The notes below the pieces were generated by a model. It saw only the letters and a list, made by a program, of their open reading frames with translations, did no database searches and was not told the origin of the DNA. Of a stretch of 12,477 bases of DNA, positions 6,035 to 12,405 are shown in pieces. Source of the stretch: an uncultured Clostridia bacterium. Lineage in GTDB: Bacteria > Bacillota > Clostridia > Christensenellales > Aristaeellaceae. Positions within the stretch are counted from its first letter, which is position 1. Every line of letters begins with the position of its first letter. The DNA lies in contig CAKTUS010000080.1 in the NCBI GenBank assembly GCA_934621485.1, positions 1 through 12,477 on the forward strand, given 5' to 3'. Made by a program: the position numbers and the translations under genes.

Positions 6035-6467
6035 TGGGCTGAAGCGGCTTCGCCTATGCATCCGTTCGGCCATCAACAAATCTTTTTATGAAGCCCCATG
6101 AGCATCACAACGCTGGGAAAAGGGCCGGGCTTAGCCCCTCGCGCAACCCTATCCCTCGTCTTTGCCATCGCCATACTCTATTTCTTGTTTCAAGCGACGA
6201 CTTTCCGGCGTTAACAGGACTGGATGTGCGCTCCTTTTCACCCCGGCAGGCAGCGAAAAGCGGCCGCCCGACGGGCACAACCGGCTCTAAGCGGTTAACC
6301 GCTCGCAGGTATTGCGCCTATGGCAGTTGCTCCATAACGCCGGAGCGCTCCCTCCCGCTCTCCCCCCTTCTTCAACGTCCTGAACGCCTGTTCGATGCGC
6401 AGTCGTTTTTGGGATTTTTACACGTCGCATGGGTGGTTCCGGCAGGAAAAGAGTTCAGCAAATGGAA
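6035..6467. other. Non-coding stretch of about 430 bp, content unexplained
   Basis: Between the repeat and the hydrolase gene I find no supportable gene on either strand. The longest forward frame (from 6088) is rich in Ser, Pro and Arg, has no ribosome site and resembles no family. The stretch contains a 14-bp perfect palindrome AGCGGTTAACCGCT at 6290-6303. A leftward reading of 6364-6405 gives RLRIEQAFRTLKKG, reminiscent of the end of the catalytic region of IS4-type transposases. Decayed mobile DNA is the most natural guess, but this is inference. A weak -10-like TATTAT at 6468-6473 could serve the gene at 6501; no good -35 accompanies it. Confidence 0.5.
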
Positions 6468-6500
6468 TATTATTAGAGTAGGAAAGGTGGTGCTTTCACT

Positions 6501-7223
6501 TTGAAGAAGCGTTTTCCGCTGATCGGTGTTTCCGGCAGCATGGATAAGGACGAAACCCAGTATTTCATCATGCGCTCTTATATGCAGGCGCTTACAGGCG
6601 CAGGCGGCGTTCCCGTGCTGCTGTGTCCGGATATGAACAGCGAGCAGCTGGAAAGCTGCGTGAATCGTTTGGACGGTCTGCTTCTGGCCGGAGGCAACGA
6701 TTTGGCGCCCTCGTTGTTTCACCAGGCGCCGCTGCCCGCCTTGGGCGAGGTAAACCCCCTGCGCGACCAGTTAGAGCTGCGGCTGATCGCCGCCGCCGTG
6801 GAACGCCGTTTACCTGTTTTGGGCATTTGCCGTGGGATTCAGGTGATGAATGTGGCCATGGGCGGCAGTCTGTGGCAGGATTTGCCCTCTCAGAATCCCT
6901 CCGCCTTCGGCCACCGGCAAAATTGCCTCGGGCAGTACCCAAGCCACCAGGTGGAGATAGTGGACGGCAGCCTGCTGCGCCAAATCGTCGGTCAGGACCG
7001 GTTGGCTGTTAACTCCTTTCATCATCAGGCCGTCAAAGAAGCCGCAGCGGAGCTAAGCGTGTGCGCCTATGCGCCCGACGGCGTGATCGAGGCGGTGGAG
7101 CATCCTTCTCTGCCCTTCTTTTTGGGCGTGCAGTGGCATCCGGAGCGCACCGTGCATACGGATGACGTTTCTCGCGCCATTTTCAGCGCTTTCGTGCAGG
7201 CAGCCTGCCAAATCAAGGAATAG
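6501..7223 (+). CDS. Peptidase C26 / gamma-glutamyl-GABA hydrolase-like class I glutamine amidotransferase
   Basis: A 240-residue cytosolic hydrolase of the PuuD-like family, which cleaves gamma-glutamyl amide bonds. The first strand PLIGVSG, then LDGLLLAGGNDLAP (oxyanion region), then the nucleophile elbow PVLGICRGIQVMN with Cys110, and GVQWHPERT with His213 and Glu215, complete the Cys-His-Glu triad. RGIQ-MNVA-GG-LWQDL is typical of C26 rather than of biosynthetic amidotransferases. The start is a TTG preceded by AAAGGTGGTG; the next ATG (6540) would remove the first core strand. The polysaccharide deacetylase gene follows after 15 bp, probably cotranscribed. The substrate is unknown; gamma-glutamyl-GABA, other gamma-glutamyl amides or cell-wall peptides are possible. 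Confidence 0.93.
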   Translation: MKKRFPLIGVSGSMDKDETQYFIMRSYMQALTGAGGVPVLLCPDMNSEQLESCVNRLDGLLLAGGNDLAPSLFHQAPLPALGEVNPLRDQLELRLIAAAVERRLPVLGICRGIQVMNVAMGGSLWQDLPSQNPSAFGHRQNCLGQYPSHQVEIVDGSLLRQIVGQDRLAVNSFHHQAVKEAAAELSVCAYAPDGVIEAVEHPSLPFFLGVQWHPERTVHTDDVSRAIFSAFVQAACQIKE

Positions 7224-7238
7224 GAGAAGCCAAAAGCC

Positions 7239-7943
7239 ATGAAAATTCGACGCTTTGGGGTGCTGCTGCTGTGCCTGCTGTGCCTGACCTCCTCCGCCCT
7301 GGCTGTCAGCAAGGGCTTTACCGTGCGTAACGGCGACCGAAATGTGCCGCGCATTGCCATTACCATGGATGACTGCCAAAACGTGGAGCAAGTAGCCCAA
7401 ACCATTGACCTTTGCCGCCAATACGGCATTTCCGTTACCTTTTTTGTAGTGGGCAACGGGCTGAAGGAGGAGGACCGTCAAACCTGGCAGGCTGCGCTGG
7501 ATGCAGGCTGTGAAATCGGCAATCACACCTGGAGCCACGTATCACTGCCGCATTTGAAAACTTCGCTGATTCATTATGAAATGCGGCAGGCCCAGGAGCA
7601 GCTGGACCTGGTGCTGGGCTATCATTATCCCATGCAGGTCATGCGTCCGCCCTGGGGGCTTCTGACCCTGGAAAAAAACAAAACCAGCGATAAGCGAGTC
7701 GTGGAGGCCATCGCAGAGGAGGGCTATCTGCATGCGGTGAAGTGGGATGTGAGCCAGACAAACGCCGCTAAGGCAATCAAGCAGGCGAAGAATGGCAGCA
7801 TCCTTCTGTTCCACTCCAACCCTGCGGATGTAGCCTGCCTGGAAACGCTGATTCCGCAACTGTTGGAAAAGGGCTTTGAGTGCGTAACGGTCAGCGAACT
7901 GCTCAATCTGGATCCCGTACCCTATGAAAAAGCAGAGCCATAA
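7239..7943 (+). CDS. Secreted NodB-type polysaccharide deacetylase
   Basis: A 234-residue protein with a signal peptide (MKIRR, hydrophobic core 7-22, small residues near 20-24), hence exported, presumably acting on cell-envelope or other polysaccharide N-acetyl groups. NodB motifs in order: TMDDC (42-46, Asp44-Asp45; usually TFDDG), HTWSH (His96 and His100, metal ligands), RPPWG (136-140), the WDVS region (169-172) and SILLFHSNP (His192). All catalytic positions of a metal-dependent family 4 carbohydrate esterase are present, so it should be active. The Gly-to-Cys change at residue 46 is unusual. Ribosome site AGGAG overlaps the stop of the upstream gene and lies 12 nt from the ATG. No accessory wall-binding domain is present. 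Substrate (peptidoglycan or other) is not determinable. Confidence 0.93.
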   Translation: MKIRRFGVLLLCLLCLTSSALAVSKGFTVRNGDRNVPRIAITMDDCQNVEQVAQTIDLCRQYGISVTFFVVGNGLKEEDRQTWQAALDAGCEIGNHTWSHVSLPHLKTSLIHYEMRQAQEQLDLVLGYHYPMQVMRPPWGLLTLEKNKTSDKRVVEAIAEEGYLHAVKWDVSQTNAAKAIKQAKNGSILLFHSNPADVACLETLIPQLLEKGFECVTVSELLNLDPVPYEKAEP

Positions 7944-7955
7944 CGTGGCTTTCGT

Positions 7956-7980
7956 AAGCGGTCGTGCTTCACGGCCGCTT
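7956..7980 (+). repeat. First copy of a duplicated hairpin flanking the second repeat element
   Basis: A 9-bp stem AAGCGGTCG/CGGCCGCTT (one T-G wobble) with a TGCTTCA loop, 12 bp beyond the deacetylase stop. It has no T tract. Twenty-three of 25 bases recur in direct orientation at 8357-8381, where the T tract is present. Confidence 0.85.
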
Positions 7981-8356
7981 CAGGCCGTCAAAAAAGGTCG
8001 CCTGACGGCGAGCTTTTCTGGCGAGCTTTGCCTACTCGCCTGCGGCTCGCCGGGCGGCAAAGCGTGTAAGGAAAGCCTTGCCATGCAAGGCCCAGAGTGT
8101 CGAAAAAACCCTGATTGGCCGCCATCGCCCGGAAGCAGCGCTTTGCTGGTTCACGGAGAAAGTGCCGCTGCATAAGGCTTAGGGGCTCCGCCCCTAAAAC
8201 CCCGCAGGAGGCACTGCCTCCTGCACCTCCGCTTTGTCAGCAACCTGAGCCTTGCTGCGCAAGGCAGCCGAACCCGACGTACACGCCGCCGGTTTCGGAA
8301 TGAAAATCGGAGGACTGCGGCCCTCCGATACCACCCATGGGTTCTTTGACAGTCCA
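7981..8356 (+). repeat. Five-hairpin repeat element, copy interrupted by an insertion
   Basis: The left part (7981-8091) matches H1-H3 of the copy at 5718-5926, and the right part (8266-8356) matches H4, H5 and the right end. Removing the inner insert (8092-8248) and one duplicate H3 leaves about 202 bp, against 209 bp for the other copy. H2 here is shorter by two bases on both arms (GCTTTGCC/GGCAAAGC), preserving pairing. H1 has loop TGAC and one stem mismatch. This fills most of the 499-bp gap between the deacetylase and PAP2 genes; no gene is supported there. Confidence 0.88.
8092..8248 (-). repeat. 157-bp insertion inside the repeat element, related terminus in inverted orientation
   Basis: This insert splits the element at H3 and is bounded by two copies of the H3 hairpin (8075-8091 and 8249-8265, 15 of 17 identical). 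Its left 23 bases (8092-8114) are the reverse complement of the right terminus of the element at 5904-5926 with one difference. It therefore looks like a second type of element with a shared end, inserted backwards. Its middle contains GGGGCTCCGCCCC (8183-8195) and GCAGGAGG...CCTCCTGC hairpins. Its other end reads TCAGGTTGCTGACAAAG on the leftward strand, loosely similar to the left end TCAGGTCGTCAAAA of the main element. Confidence 0.75.
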
Positions 8357-8389
8357 AAGCGGCCGCGCTTCACGGCCGCTTTTTCTTTT
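8356..8389 (+). terminator. Intrinsic terminator; second copy of the duplicated hairpin
   Basis: AAAGCGGCCG (8356-8365) pairs with CGGCCGCTTT (8373-8382) around a CGCTTCA loop, and the T-rich run ends at 8389. This is the best terminator of the gap and probably ends the hydrolase/deacetylase transcript if the element upstream has not done so. Its T tract overlaps the -35 box of the next promoter. Confidence 0.85.
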
Positions 8390-8415
8390 GATATTCACAT
8401 GAAATATGGTATAAT
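8388..8415 (+). promoter_or_regulatory. Sigma-A promoter for the PAP2 phosphatase gene
   Basis: TTGATA (8388-8393), a 16-nt spacer and TATAAT (8410-8415), with an extended -10 TGG immediately upstream. The strength comes mainly from the extended -10. The leader is about 25 nt and carries AGGGAGGA. Confidence 0.75.
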
Positions 8416-8448
8416 GCCGTCATATCAAAAAGGGAGGATTATTTGAAT

Positions 8449-9372
8449 ATGGCCTTATTACGATTGCTGGAATCCCTTCGCAGTCCCTTCCTGGATCAGG
8501 CGGCTTCCCTCATCACCCGGCTGGGGGAGGAAACCTTTTTTATGCTGGCCGCCTTTGTCATCGTCTGGTGCCTGGATAAAAAATGGGGATTTCGCCTGCT
8601 GTTTACCGGCATGGCGGGCACCGTCCTGAATCAGCTTTTGAAGGCCGTGTTTTTGGTTCCACGTCCCTGGGTGCTGGCTCCTCAGTTTACCATCGTGGAA
8701 TCTGCCCGCGCCGGTGCAACGGGCTATTCCTTCCCAAGCGGGCACACGCAGTCCGCTGCAACCGTATTTGGCATGATCGCCGCATGGCGCAAACGGGCCG
8801 GCGTTACCGCAGCCTGCGTAGCGCTCACGCTGCTGGTGGCCTTCTCACGCATGTATCTGGGCGTTCATACCCCGCTGGATGTGGGCGTATCGCTGCTTAC
8901 CGGCACGCTGTGCATCATCGGCTTTACCTGTCTGTTTGAGTGCCTGGACCAGAACCGCCGCGGCAAAATGGCGGTTGGCCTGGCGGCGGTTGTCTTTGCC
9001 ATAGTCCTGGTGTGCTATGTCACGTTTGCGCCCGTTGGCCCGCGAAACATTGCCCAGTTTGACGCTCACGGCGTCAAAAACGCCTGGACCTGCCTCGGCG
9101 TAATGAGCGGACTTTGCCTGTCCTGGTGGCTGGACGACCGTTACCTGCATTTTGATACCAAAGCCGTATGGTGGGCGCAGCTGCTCAAGGTAACGCTCGG
9201 CATCGCCGCGGCCATGGCCGTTCGCACAGGGCTGAAGCCCCTGCTGTCCTGGCTGCTGGGCGATGCGCCCGTGAGCCACGCCATTCGCTACTTCTGCATG
9301 GCGCTAACCGCCGGAGCGCTTTGGCCGCTCACCTTCCGCTTCTTTGGACGGCTTGGACAAAAGAAAGCCTGA
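8449..9372 (+). CDS. PAP2-family membrane phosphatase
   Basis: A 307-residue integral membrane protein of the type 2 phosphatidic acid phosphatase superfamily, acting on lipid phosphates or diphosphates such as phosphatidate or undecaprenyl diphosphate. The catalytic motifs are complete: K65 with R72-P73 (KAVFLVPRP), PSGH at 96-99, and R134, H140, D144 (SRMYLGVHTPLD). Several hydrophobic segments precede and surround the motifs. The C-terminal third adds more membrane helices than a minimal PAP2 protein has, as in many clostridial members near 300 residues. A TTG at 8443, two codons earlier, is also possible: it lies 5 nt from GGAGG whereas the ATG lies 11 nt away. The ATG was preferred, and spacings of 11-12 nt occur at other genes here. 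Single-gene unit; the exact lipid substrate is unknown. Confidence 0.93.
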   Translation: MALLRLLESLRSPFLDQAASLITRLGEETFFMLAAFVIVWCLDKKWGFRLLFTGMAGTVLNQLLKAVFLVPRPWVLAPQFTIVESARAGATGYSFPSGHTQSAATVFGMIAAWRKRAGVTAACVALTLLVAFSRMYLGVHTPLDVGVSLLTGTLCIIGFTCLFECLDQNRRGKMAVGLAAVVFAIVLVCYVTFAPVGPRNIAQFDAHGVKNAWTCLGVMSGLCLSWWLDDRYLHFDTKAVWWAQLLKVTLGIAAAMAVRTGLKPLLSWLLGDAPVSHAIRYFCMALTAGALWPLTFRFFGRLGQKKA

Positions 9373-9379
9373 TTTCCGC

Positions 9380-9408
9380 TTTACATTCCCGCCGCTCTCC
9401 TTTATAAT
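9380..9408 (+). promoter_or_regulatory. Sigma-A promoter for the ECF-coaX-hom operon
   Basis: TTTACA (9380-9385), a 17-nt spacer and a perfect TATAAT (9403-9408). It begins 8 bp after the PAP2 stop with no terminator between, so read-through from the PAP2 gene is possible. Confidence 0.8.
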
Positions 9409-9414
9409 CCATGG

Positions 9415-9516
9415 AAGGAAAGCTGCTGCCATCCGCAGGAGGCAGACGGCGTTTTCCAACGGTTTCCCGGTAATCCCCTTCCCATAACGTCGGGTATCCC
9501 ACACAAGAACTCGAAC
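9415..9516 (+). promoter_or_regulatory. Leader of the ECF transporter gene, possibly structured, no known riboswitch recognised
   Basis: The predicted transcript has a leader of about 115 nt, longer than at most genes here. It can form a hairpin in which GGAAA-GC (9419-9425 region) pairs with GC-GTTTTCC, enclosing CTGCC/GGCAG. I checked by eye for thiamine, folate, cobalamin, guanidine and fluoride riboswitch signatures and found none, and there is no obvious attenuator T tract. It may simply be untranslated leader. Confidence 0.25.
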
Positions 9517-9529
9517 GGAGGACAGAAAA

Positions 9530-10177
9530 ATGAAAAAGCAACGCATTGCAATCCGCAAAATGGTCATCTCCGCCATGCTGAGCGCCATCACCGCCGTGCT
9601 CACCTTTACGCCCATCGGCATGATTCCCCTGCCGCCTCCTCTGCTGAGCGTAACCACGGTACATATTCCCGTCATCGTAGCCGCTCTGGCCGAGGGGCCG
9701 CTGGTGGGGCTGCTGGTGGGATTGGTATTTGGCCTGTGCAGCCTGATTCGAGCCTTTACCTCCGGCATGACGGGGCTGACTGTATTCTTTTGCAATCCGC
9801 TGATCAGCGTGCTGCCCCGGCTGCTGGTGCCGCTGGTCACCTGGGGCTGCTGCTGGCTTTGGAAAAAGCTGCTGCCTGTCGGGCGCGTTACGGAAAAGCT
9901 GGGCTGGGGCGTTTGCGCCGCCCTGGGTGCCCTCACCAATACCGTAGCTGTGCTGGGTATGATTGTTTTGCTGTACGAGCCGGCCCTAACCAACCTTGTT
10001 AACGAAATGATTGCCGCCGGAAATGCCGAAGCCGCCTATGTAAGCCGGGCAGGCGCATGGCTGGTGGCCGCCGTGGGGCTGCCCAACGGCATTGCGGAAG
10101 CCGTCTGCGCCGCCCTGATTGTGCCTGTGGTGCTTACGGCGGTGAAAGCGGTGCTCAAGCGCAGCAACGCCAAATGA
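9530..10177 (+). CDS. ECF transporter S component, probably pantothenate-specific
   Basis: A 215-residue membrane protein, the substrate-binding subunit of an energy-coupling-factor vitamin importer. It needs EcfT and the EcfA ATPases, which are not in this window and are presumably shared. After a short basic N-terminus, helix 1 contains AMLSA (residues 15-19), the AxxxA motif that contacts EcfT. The VHIPVIVAALAEGPLVGLLVGLVFGL segment (about 45-70) is typical of the family. About six helices are visible. The coaX gene follows after 14 bp. S components encoded beside pantothenate genes are usually PanT-type, so pantothenate is the inferred substrate. GGAGG lies 8 nt before the ATG. The family is certain, the substrate inferred. 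Confidence 0.9.
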   Translation: MKKQRIAIRKMVISAMLSAITAVLTFTPIGMIPLPPPLLSVTTVHIPVIVAALAEGPLVGLLVGLVFGLCSLIRAFTSGMTGLTVFFCNPLISVLPRLLVPLVTWGCCWLWKKLLPVGRVTEKLGWGVCAALGALTNTVAVLGMIVLLYEPALTNLVNEMIAAGNAEAAYVSRAGAWLVAAVGLPNGIAEAVCAALIVPVVLTAVKAVLKRSNAK

Positions 10178-10191
10178 AAGGATGACCGCCA

Positions 10192-10974
10192 ATGATCCTG
10201 ACCATGGACGTAGGCAATACCAATATCAAAACCGCCCTGTTTGAAGGGCCTGTAATGAAGCAATACTGGCGCATTTCCACCAGCAAGACCTATTCCTCCG
10301 ACGAATACGGTCTGATTCTGGTGGGTTTATTCGCCCATGCGGGCGTGGAGATGAGTCAGGTAGAAGGCATTGTAATGTCCAGCGTAGTACCCACCATCAA
10401 CTTCACCCTGGAGCACATGTGCAAAAACTACTTTGGTCTGGCCCCCATGATGGTGGCCCCGGGGATTCGCACCGGCATCAACCTGAAGTATGAAAACCCC
10501 CGGGAACTGGGCAGCGACCGCATAGCCAACGCCGTAGCCGCCCAGGCGGAATACGGCGGCCCCTGCATCTTCATCGACTTTGGCACGGCTACCACCTTTG
10601 GCGCTATCGACCAGCAGGGAGCTTTTGCGGGCGGCTGCATCTGCCCGGGCCTGAAGCTGACCAGCGAAGCCCTGGTCACCGGCACTGCCAAGCTGCCCCG
10701 TTTTGAACTGGTGCGGCCGGAGCACGTCATCAGCCGCACTACCGTCACCAACCTGCAGGCGGGCGTCATTTACGGCTACATCGGACAGGTGGATTATCTG
10801 GTGCAAAAGTTTCGCAAGGAGCTGAACGCGCCCGATGCTCTGGTGGTGGCTACCGGCGGCATGGCCCGGCTGGTAGCGGAGGAGGCCGGCATTATCGACC
10901 GTCTGGACGGCATTTTGACCCTGAAGGGTCTCCGCCTGATTTACGAACGCAATCAAACGAGTCTGAAGGGGTGA
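10192..10974 (+). CDS. coaX: Type III pantothenate kinase
   Basis: A 260-residue cytosolic enzyme that phosphorylates pantothenate with ATP, the first committed step to coenzyme A. It belongs to the ASKHA superfamily, unrelated to CoaA, and is typically not feedback-inhibited by CoA and needs a monovalent cation. Signature motifs: MDVGNTNIK (Asp6, phosphate loop), SSVVPTIN, ELGSDRIANA (residues 105-114, pantothenate site), FIDFGTATTF (catalytic Asp129), GGCICPGL and VVATGGMA. Normal length. The gap to the ECF gene is 14 bp, with AAAGGA overlapping that stop codon, and the hom start lies 7 bp after the stop: a tight operon. Confidence 0.97.
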   Translation: MILTMDVGNTNIKTALFEGPVMKQYWRISTSKTYSSDEYGLILVGLFAHAGVEMSQVEGIVMSSVVPTINFTLEHMCKNYFGLAPMMVAPGIRTGINLKYENPRELGSDRIANAVAAQAEYGGPCIFIDFGTATTFGAIDQQGAFAGGCICPGLKLTSEALVTGTAKLPRFELVRPEHVISRTTVTNLQAGVIYGYIGQVDYLVQKFRKELNAPDALVVATGGMARLVAEEAGIIDRLDGILTLKGLRLIYERNQTSLKG

Positions 10975-10981
10975 ACATGCC

Positions 10982-12262
10982 ATGGACAAGCGGATAAAGA
11001 TTGGTTTTTTGGGCTGCGGAAACGTGGGCAGCGGCGTTTGGAAGCTATTGACCGGCTTTGCCGACGAAATCGCCCACCGCACCGGGCTGCGGTTTCAGGT
11101 GGAGCGGGTATTGGTGCGCGACCTATACAAAAAGCGGGATGTGGACATTCCCGTAGGGCTGCTCACCGACCGGGTGGAGGATGTGATTAACAACCCGGAC
11201 ATCAGCATTATTCTGGAATTTTTGGGCGGCGAGGAGCCTGCTCACCGCTGGGTGAACGCTGCGCTGGAAAACGGCAAAACCGTGGTGACCGCCAACAAGG
11301 TAGCCTTTGATCTGCATTGGCATGAATTGCAAAGCACCGCCCAAAAAAGCGGCGCGGGCCTGTACTATGAAGCGGCGGTCTGCGGAGCCATTCCCATCAT
11401 TCACAGCCTGGAGGAAAGCTTTCAGGCCAACCGAATCGACTGCATCTATGGCATTGTGAACGGCACCACCAATTACATTTTAACCCGCATGAGCCGGGAG
11501 GGCGCCAGCTATGCCGATGTGCTAAAGGACGCTCAGCGGCTGGGCCTGGCCGAGCCGGACCCTTCCAGCGATGTAAAGGGCCTGGACGCGGCTTACAAGC
11601 TGAGCATTCTGGCCAGTCTGGCCTTCCACGGCCGCGTGCCTTTTGAAAACGTGTATGTGGAAGGCATCACGGATATAAAGGCCGAGGACATTCGCTGCGG
11701 CCAGGAGCTGGGCTACACCCTCAAGCTGCTGGCCATTGCCAAGCGGCAGGGCATGCAGGTGGAAACTCGCGTACACCCCACCTTCATTCCCAACAGTCAT
11801 CCTCTGGCCAATGTATCCGATGCTTTCAACGCAGTTTTTCTACGGGGACATGCCTGCGGCGAGATGATGTTCATGGGCCGCGGCGCAGGCGAAATGCCCA
11901 CTGCCAGCGCCATCGTCAGCGATCTGGTGCGGGCCGCCAGCACGCAAAAGCACTTATACCCCACCTTTGAAAACGTACCTAACCCAACTGAGGGGCTACA
12001 AAACAACCTGAACTGGCATTGCGCTTTCTATGTGCGGATTCTGGCTCAGGATCAGCCGGGTTCCCTGAGCCATGTGGCGCAAACCTTTGCCAACCACGGC
12101 GTGAGCATTGCCGCCATGCAGCAGAAGGGCGAGGGAACCAACGGCCATGCCGAGCTGGTCATCATCACCCATCGAGCCGCCGAGAAGGCCATGCGTTCGG
12201 CCCTTTCGGATTTATCGCCAGACATTGCCACAGTGGAAAGCCTACTGCGTGTGGAAGGCTAG
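10982..12262 (+). CDS. hom: Homoserine dehydrogenase with C-terminal ACT domain
   Basis: A 426-residue monofunctional enzyme reducing aspartate semialdehyde to homoserine with NAD(P)H, the branch to threonine and methionine. N-terminal Rossmann motif GFLGCGNVGSGV (8-19), then TVVTANKVAF and the catalytic domain with NGTTNYIL and GLAEPDPSSDVKGLDAAYK. Glu191, Asp202 and Lys206 line up with the substrate-binding and catalytic Glu, Asp and Lys of the yeast enzyme by spacing. The C-terminal ACT domain, FYVRILAQDQPGSLSHVAQ, is the usual site of threonine feedback inhibition. AAGGGG at the end of coaX lies 10 nt before the ATG, so translation is probably coupled. No aspartokinase domain is fused. 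Linkage with coaX is unusual; no thr genes follow. Confidence 0.97.
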   Translation: MDKRIKIGFLGCGNVGSGVWKLLTGFADEIAHRTGLRFQVERVLVRDLYKKRDVDIPVGLLTDRVEDVINNPDISIILEFLGGEEPAHRWVNAALENGKTVVTANKVAFDLHWHELQSTAQKSGAGLYYEAAVCGAIPIIHSLEESFQANRIDCIYGIVNGTTNYILTRMSREGASYADVLKDAQRLGLAEPDPSSDVKGLDAAYKLSILASLAFHGRVPFENVYVEGITDIKAEDIRCGQELGYTLKLLAIAKRQGMQVETRVHPTFIPNSHPLANVSDAFNAVFLRGHACGEMMFMGRGAGEMPTASAIVSDLVRAASTQKHLYPTFENVPNPTEGLQNNLNWHCAFYVRILAQDQPGSLSHVAQTFANHGVSIAAMQQKGEGTNGHAELVIITHRAAEKAMRSALSDLSPDIATVESLLRVEG

Positions 12263-12282
12263 CAAGGGACTCCATCCCTTGC
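12262..12282 (+). repeat. Hairpin just after hom, resembles a module seen at 8200-8230
   Basis: GCAAGGGA (12262-12269) pairs with TCCCTTGC (12275-12282), overlapping the hom stop codon. There is no T tract, so it is a weak terminator candidate at best. The layout, a hairpin ending in GC followed by a C-rich run, resembles the GCAGGAGG/CCTCCTGC hairpin inside the insert at 8092-8248. Confidence 0.5.
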
Positions 12283-12383
12283 ATCCCCGGCCATGGCCTC
12301 GCCCTGAACCCTGATTCGCGCTGCGGGATGCCATGATCTTTGACAGGAATTTTCGCACAAATGAAGCCATTTCAACCAAAAGC

Positions 12384-12405
12384 ACAGCGGTTTGATACCC
12401 GCTGT
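12384..12405 (+). repeat. Hairpin at the left edge of the third repeat copy
   Basis: ACAGCGG (12384-12390) pairs with CCGCTGT (12399-12405) around an 8-nt loop. It abuts the element exactly as the hairpins at 5685-5717 and 7956-7980 abut the other two copies. The pattern predicts a second copy of this hairpin beyond the window. Confidence 0.6.

Noticed and set aside
6088..6504. A 138-codon forward frame in the gap before the C26 hydrolase
   Set aside because: No ribosome site, biased composition, no recognisable fold, and it runs into the ribosome site and start of the next gene.
5700..8446. Short forward frames crossing the repeat elements (5700-5975, 7924-8175, 8252-8446) that share peptide words such as LACGSP and KESLA
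   Set aside because: The shared peptide is a translation of the shared hairpin DNA, the frames have no ribosome sites, and one runs over a terminator and promoter. Such frames could be wrongly annotated as a conserved protein.
9415..9529. Vitamin riboswitch before the ECF transporter gene
   Set aside because: No conserved core of any riboswitch class that I know could be located, and there is no terminator or sequestered ribosome site.
10327..11082. A 251-codon leftward open frame opposite coaX
   Set aside because: Antisense of an unambiguous coaX; no homology signal.
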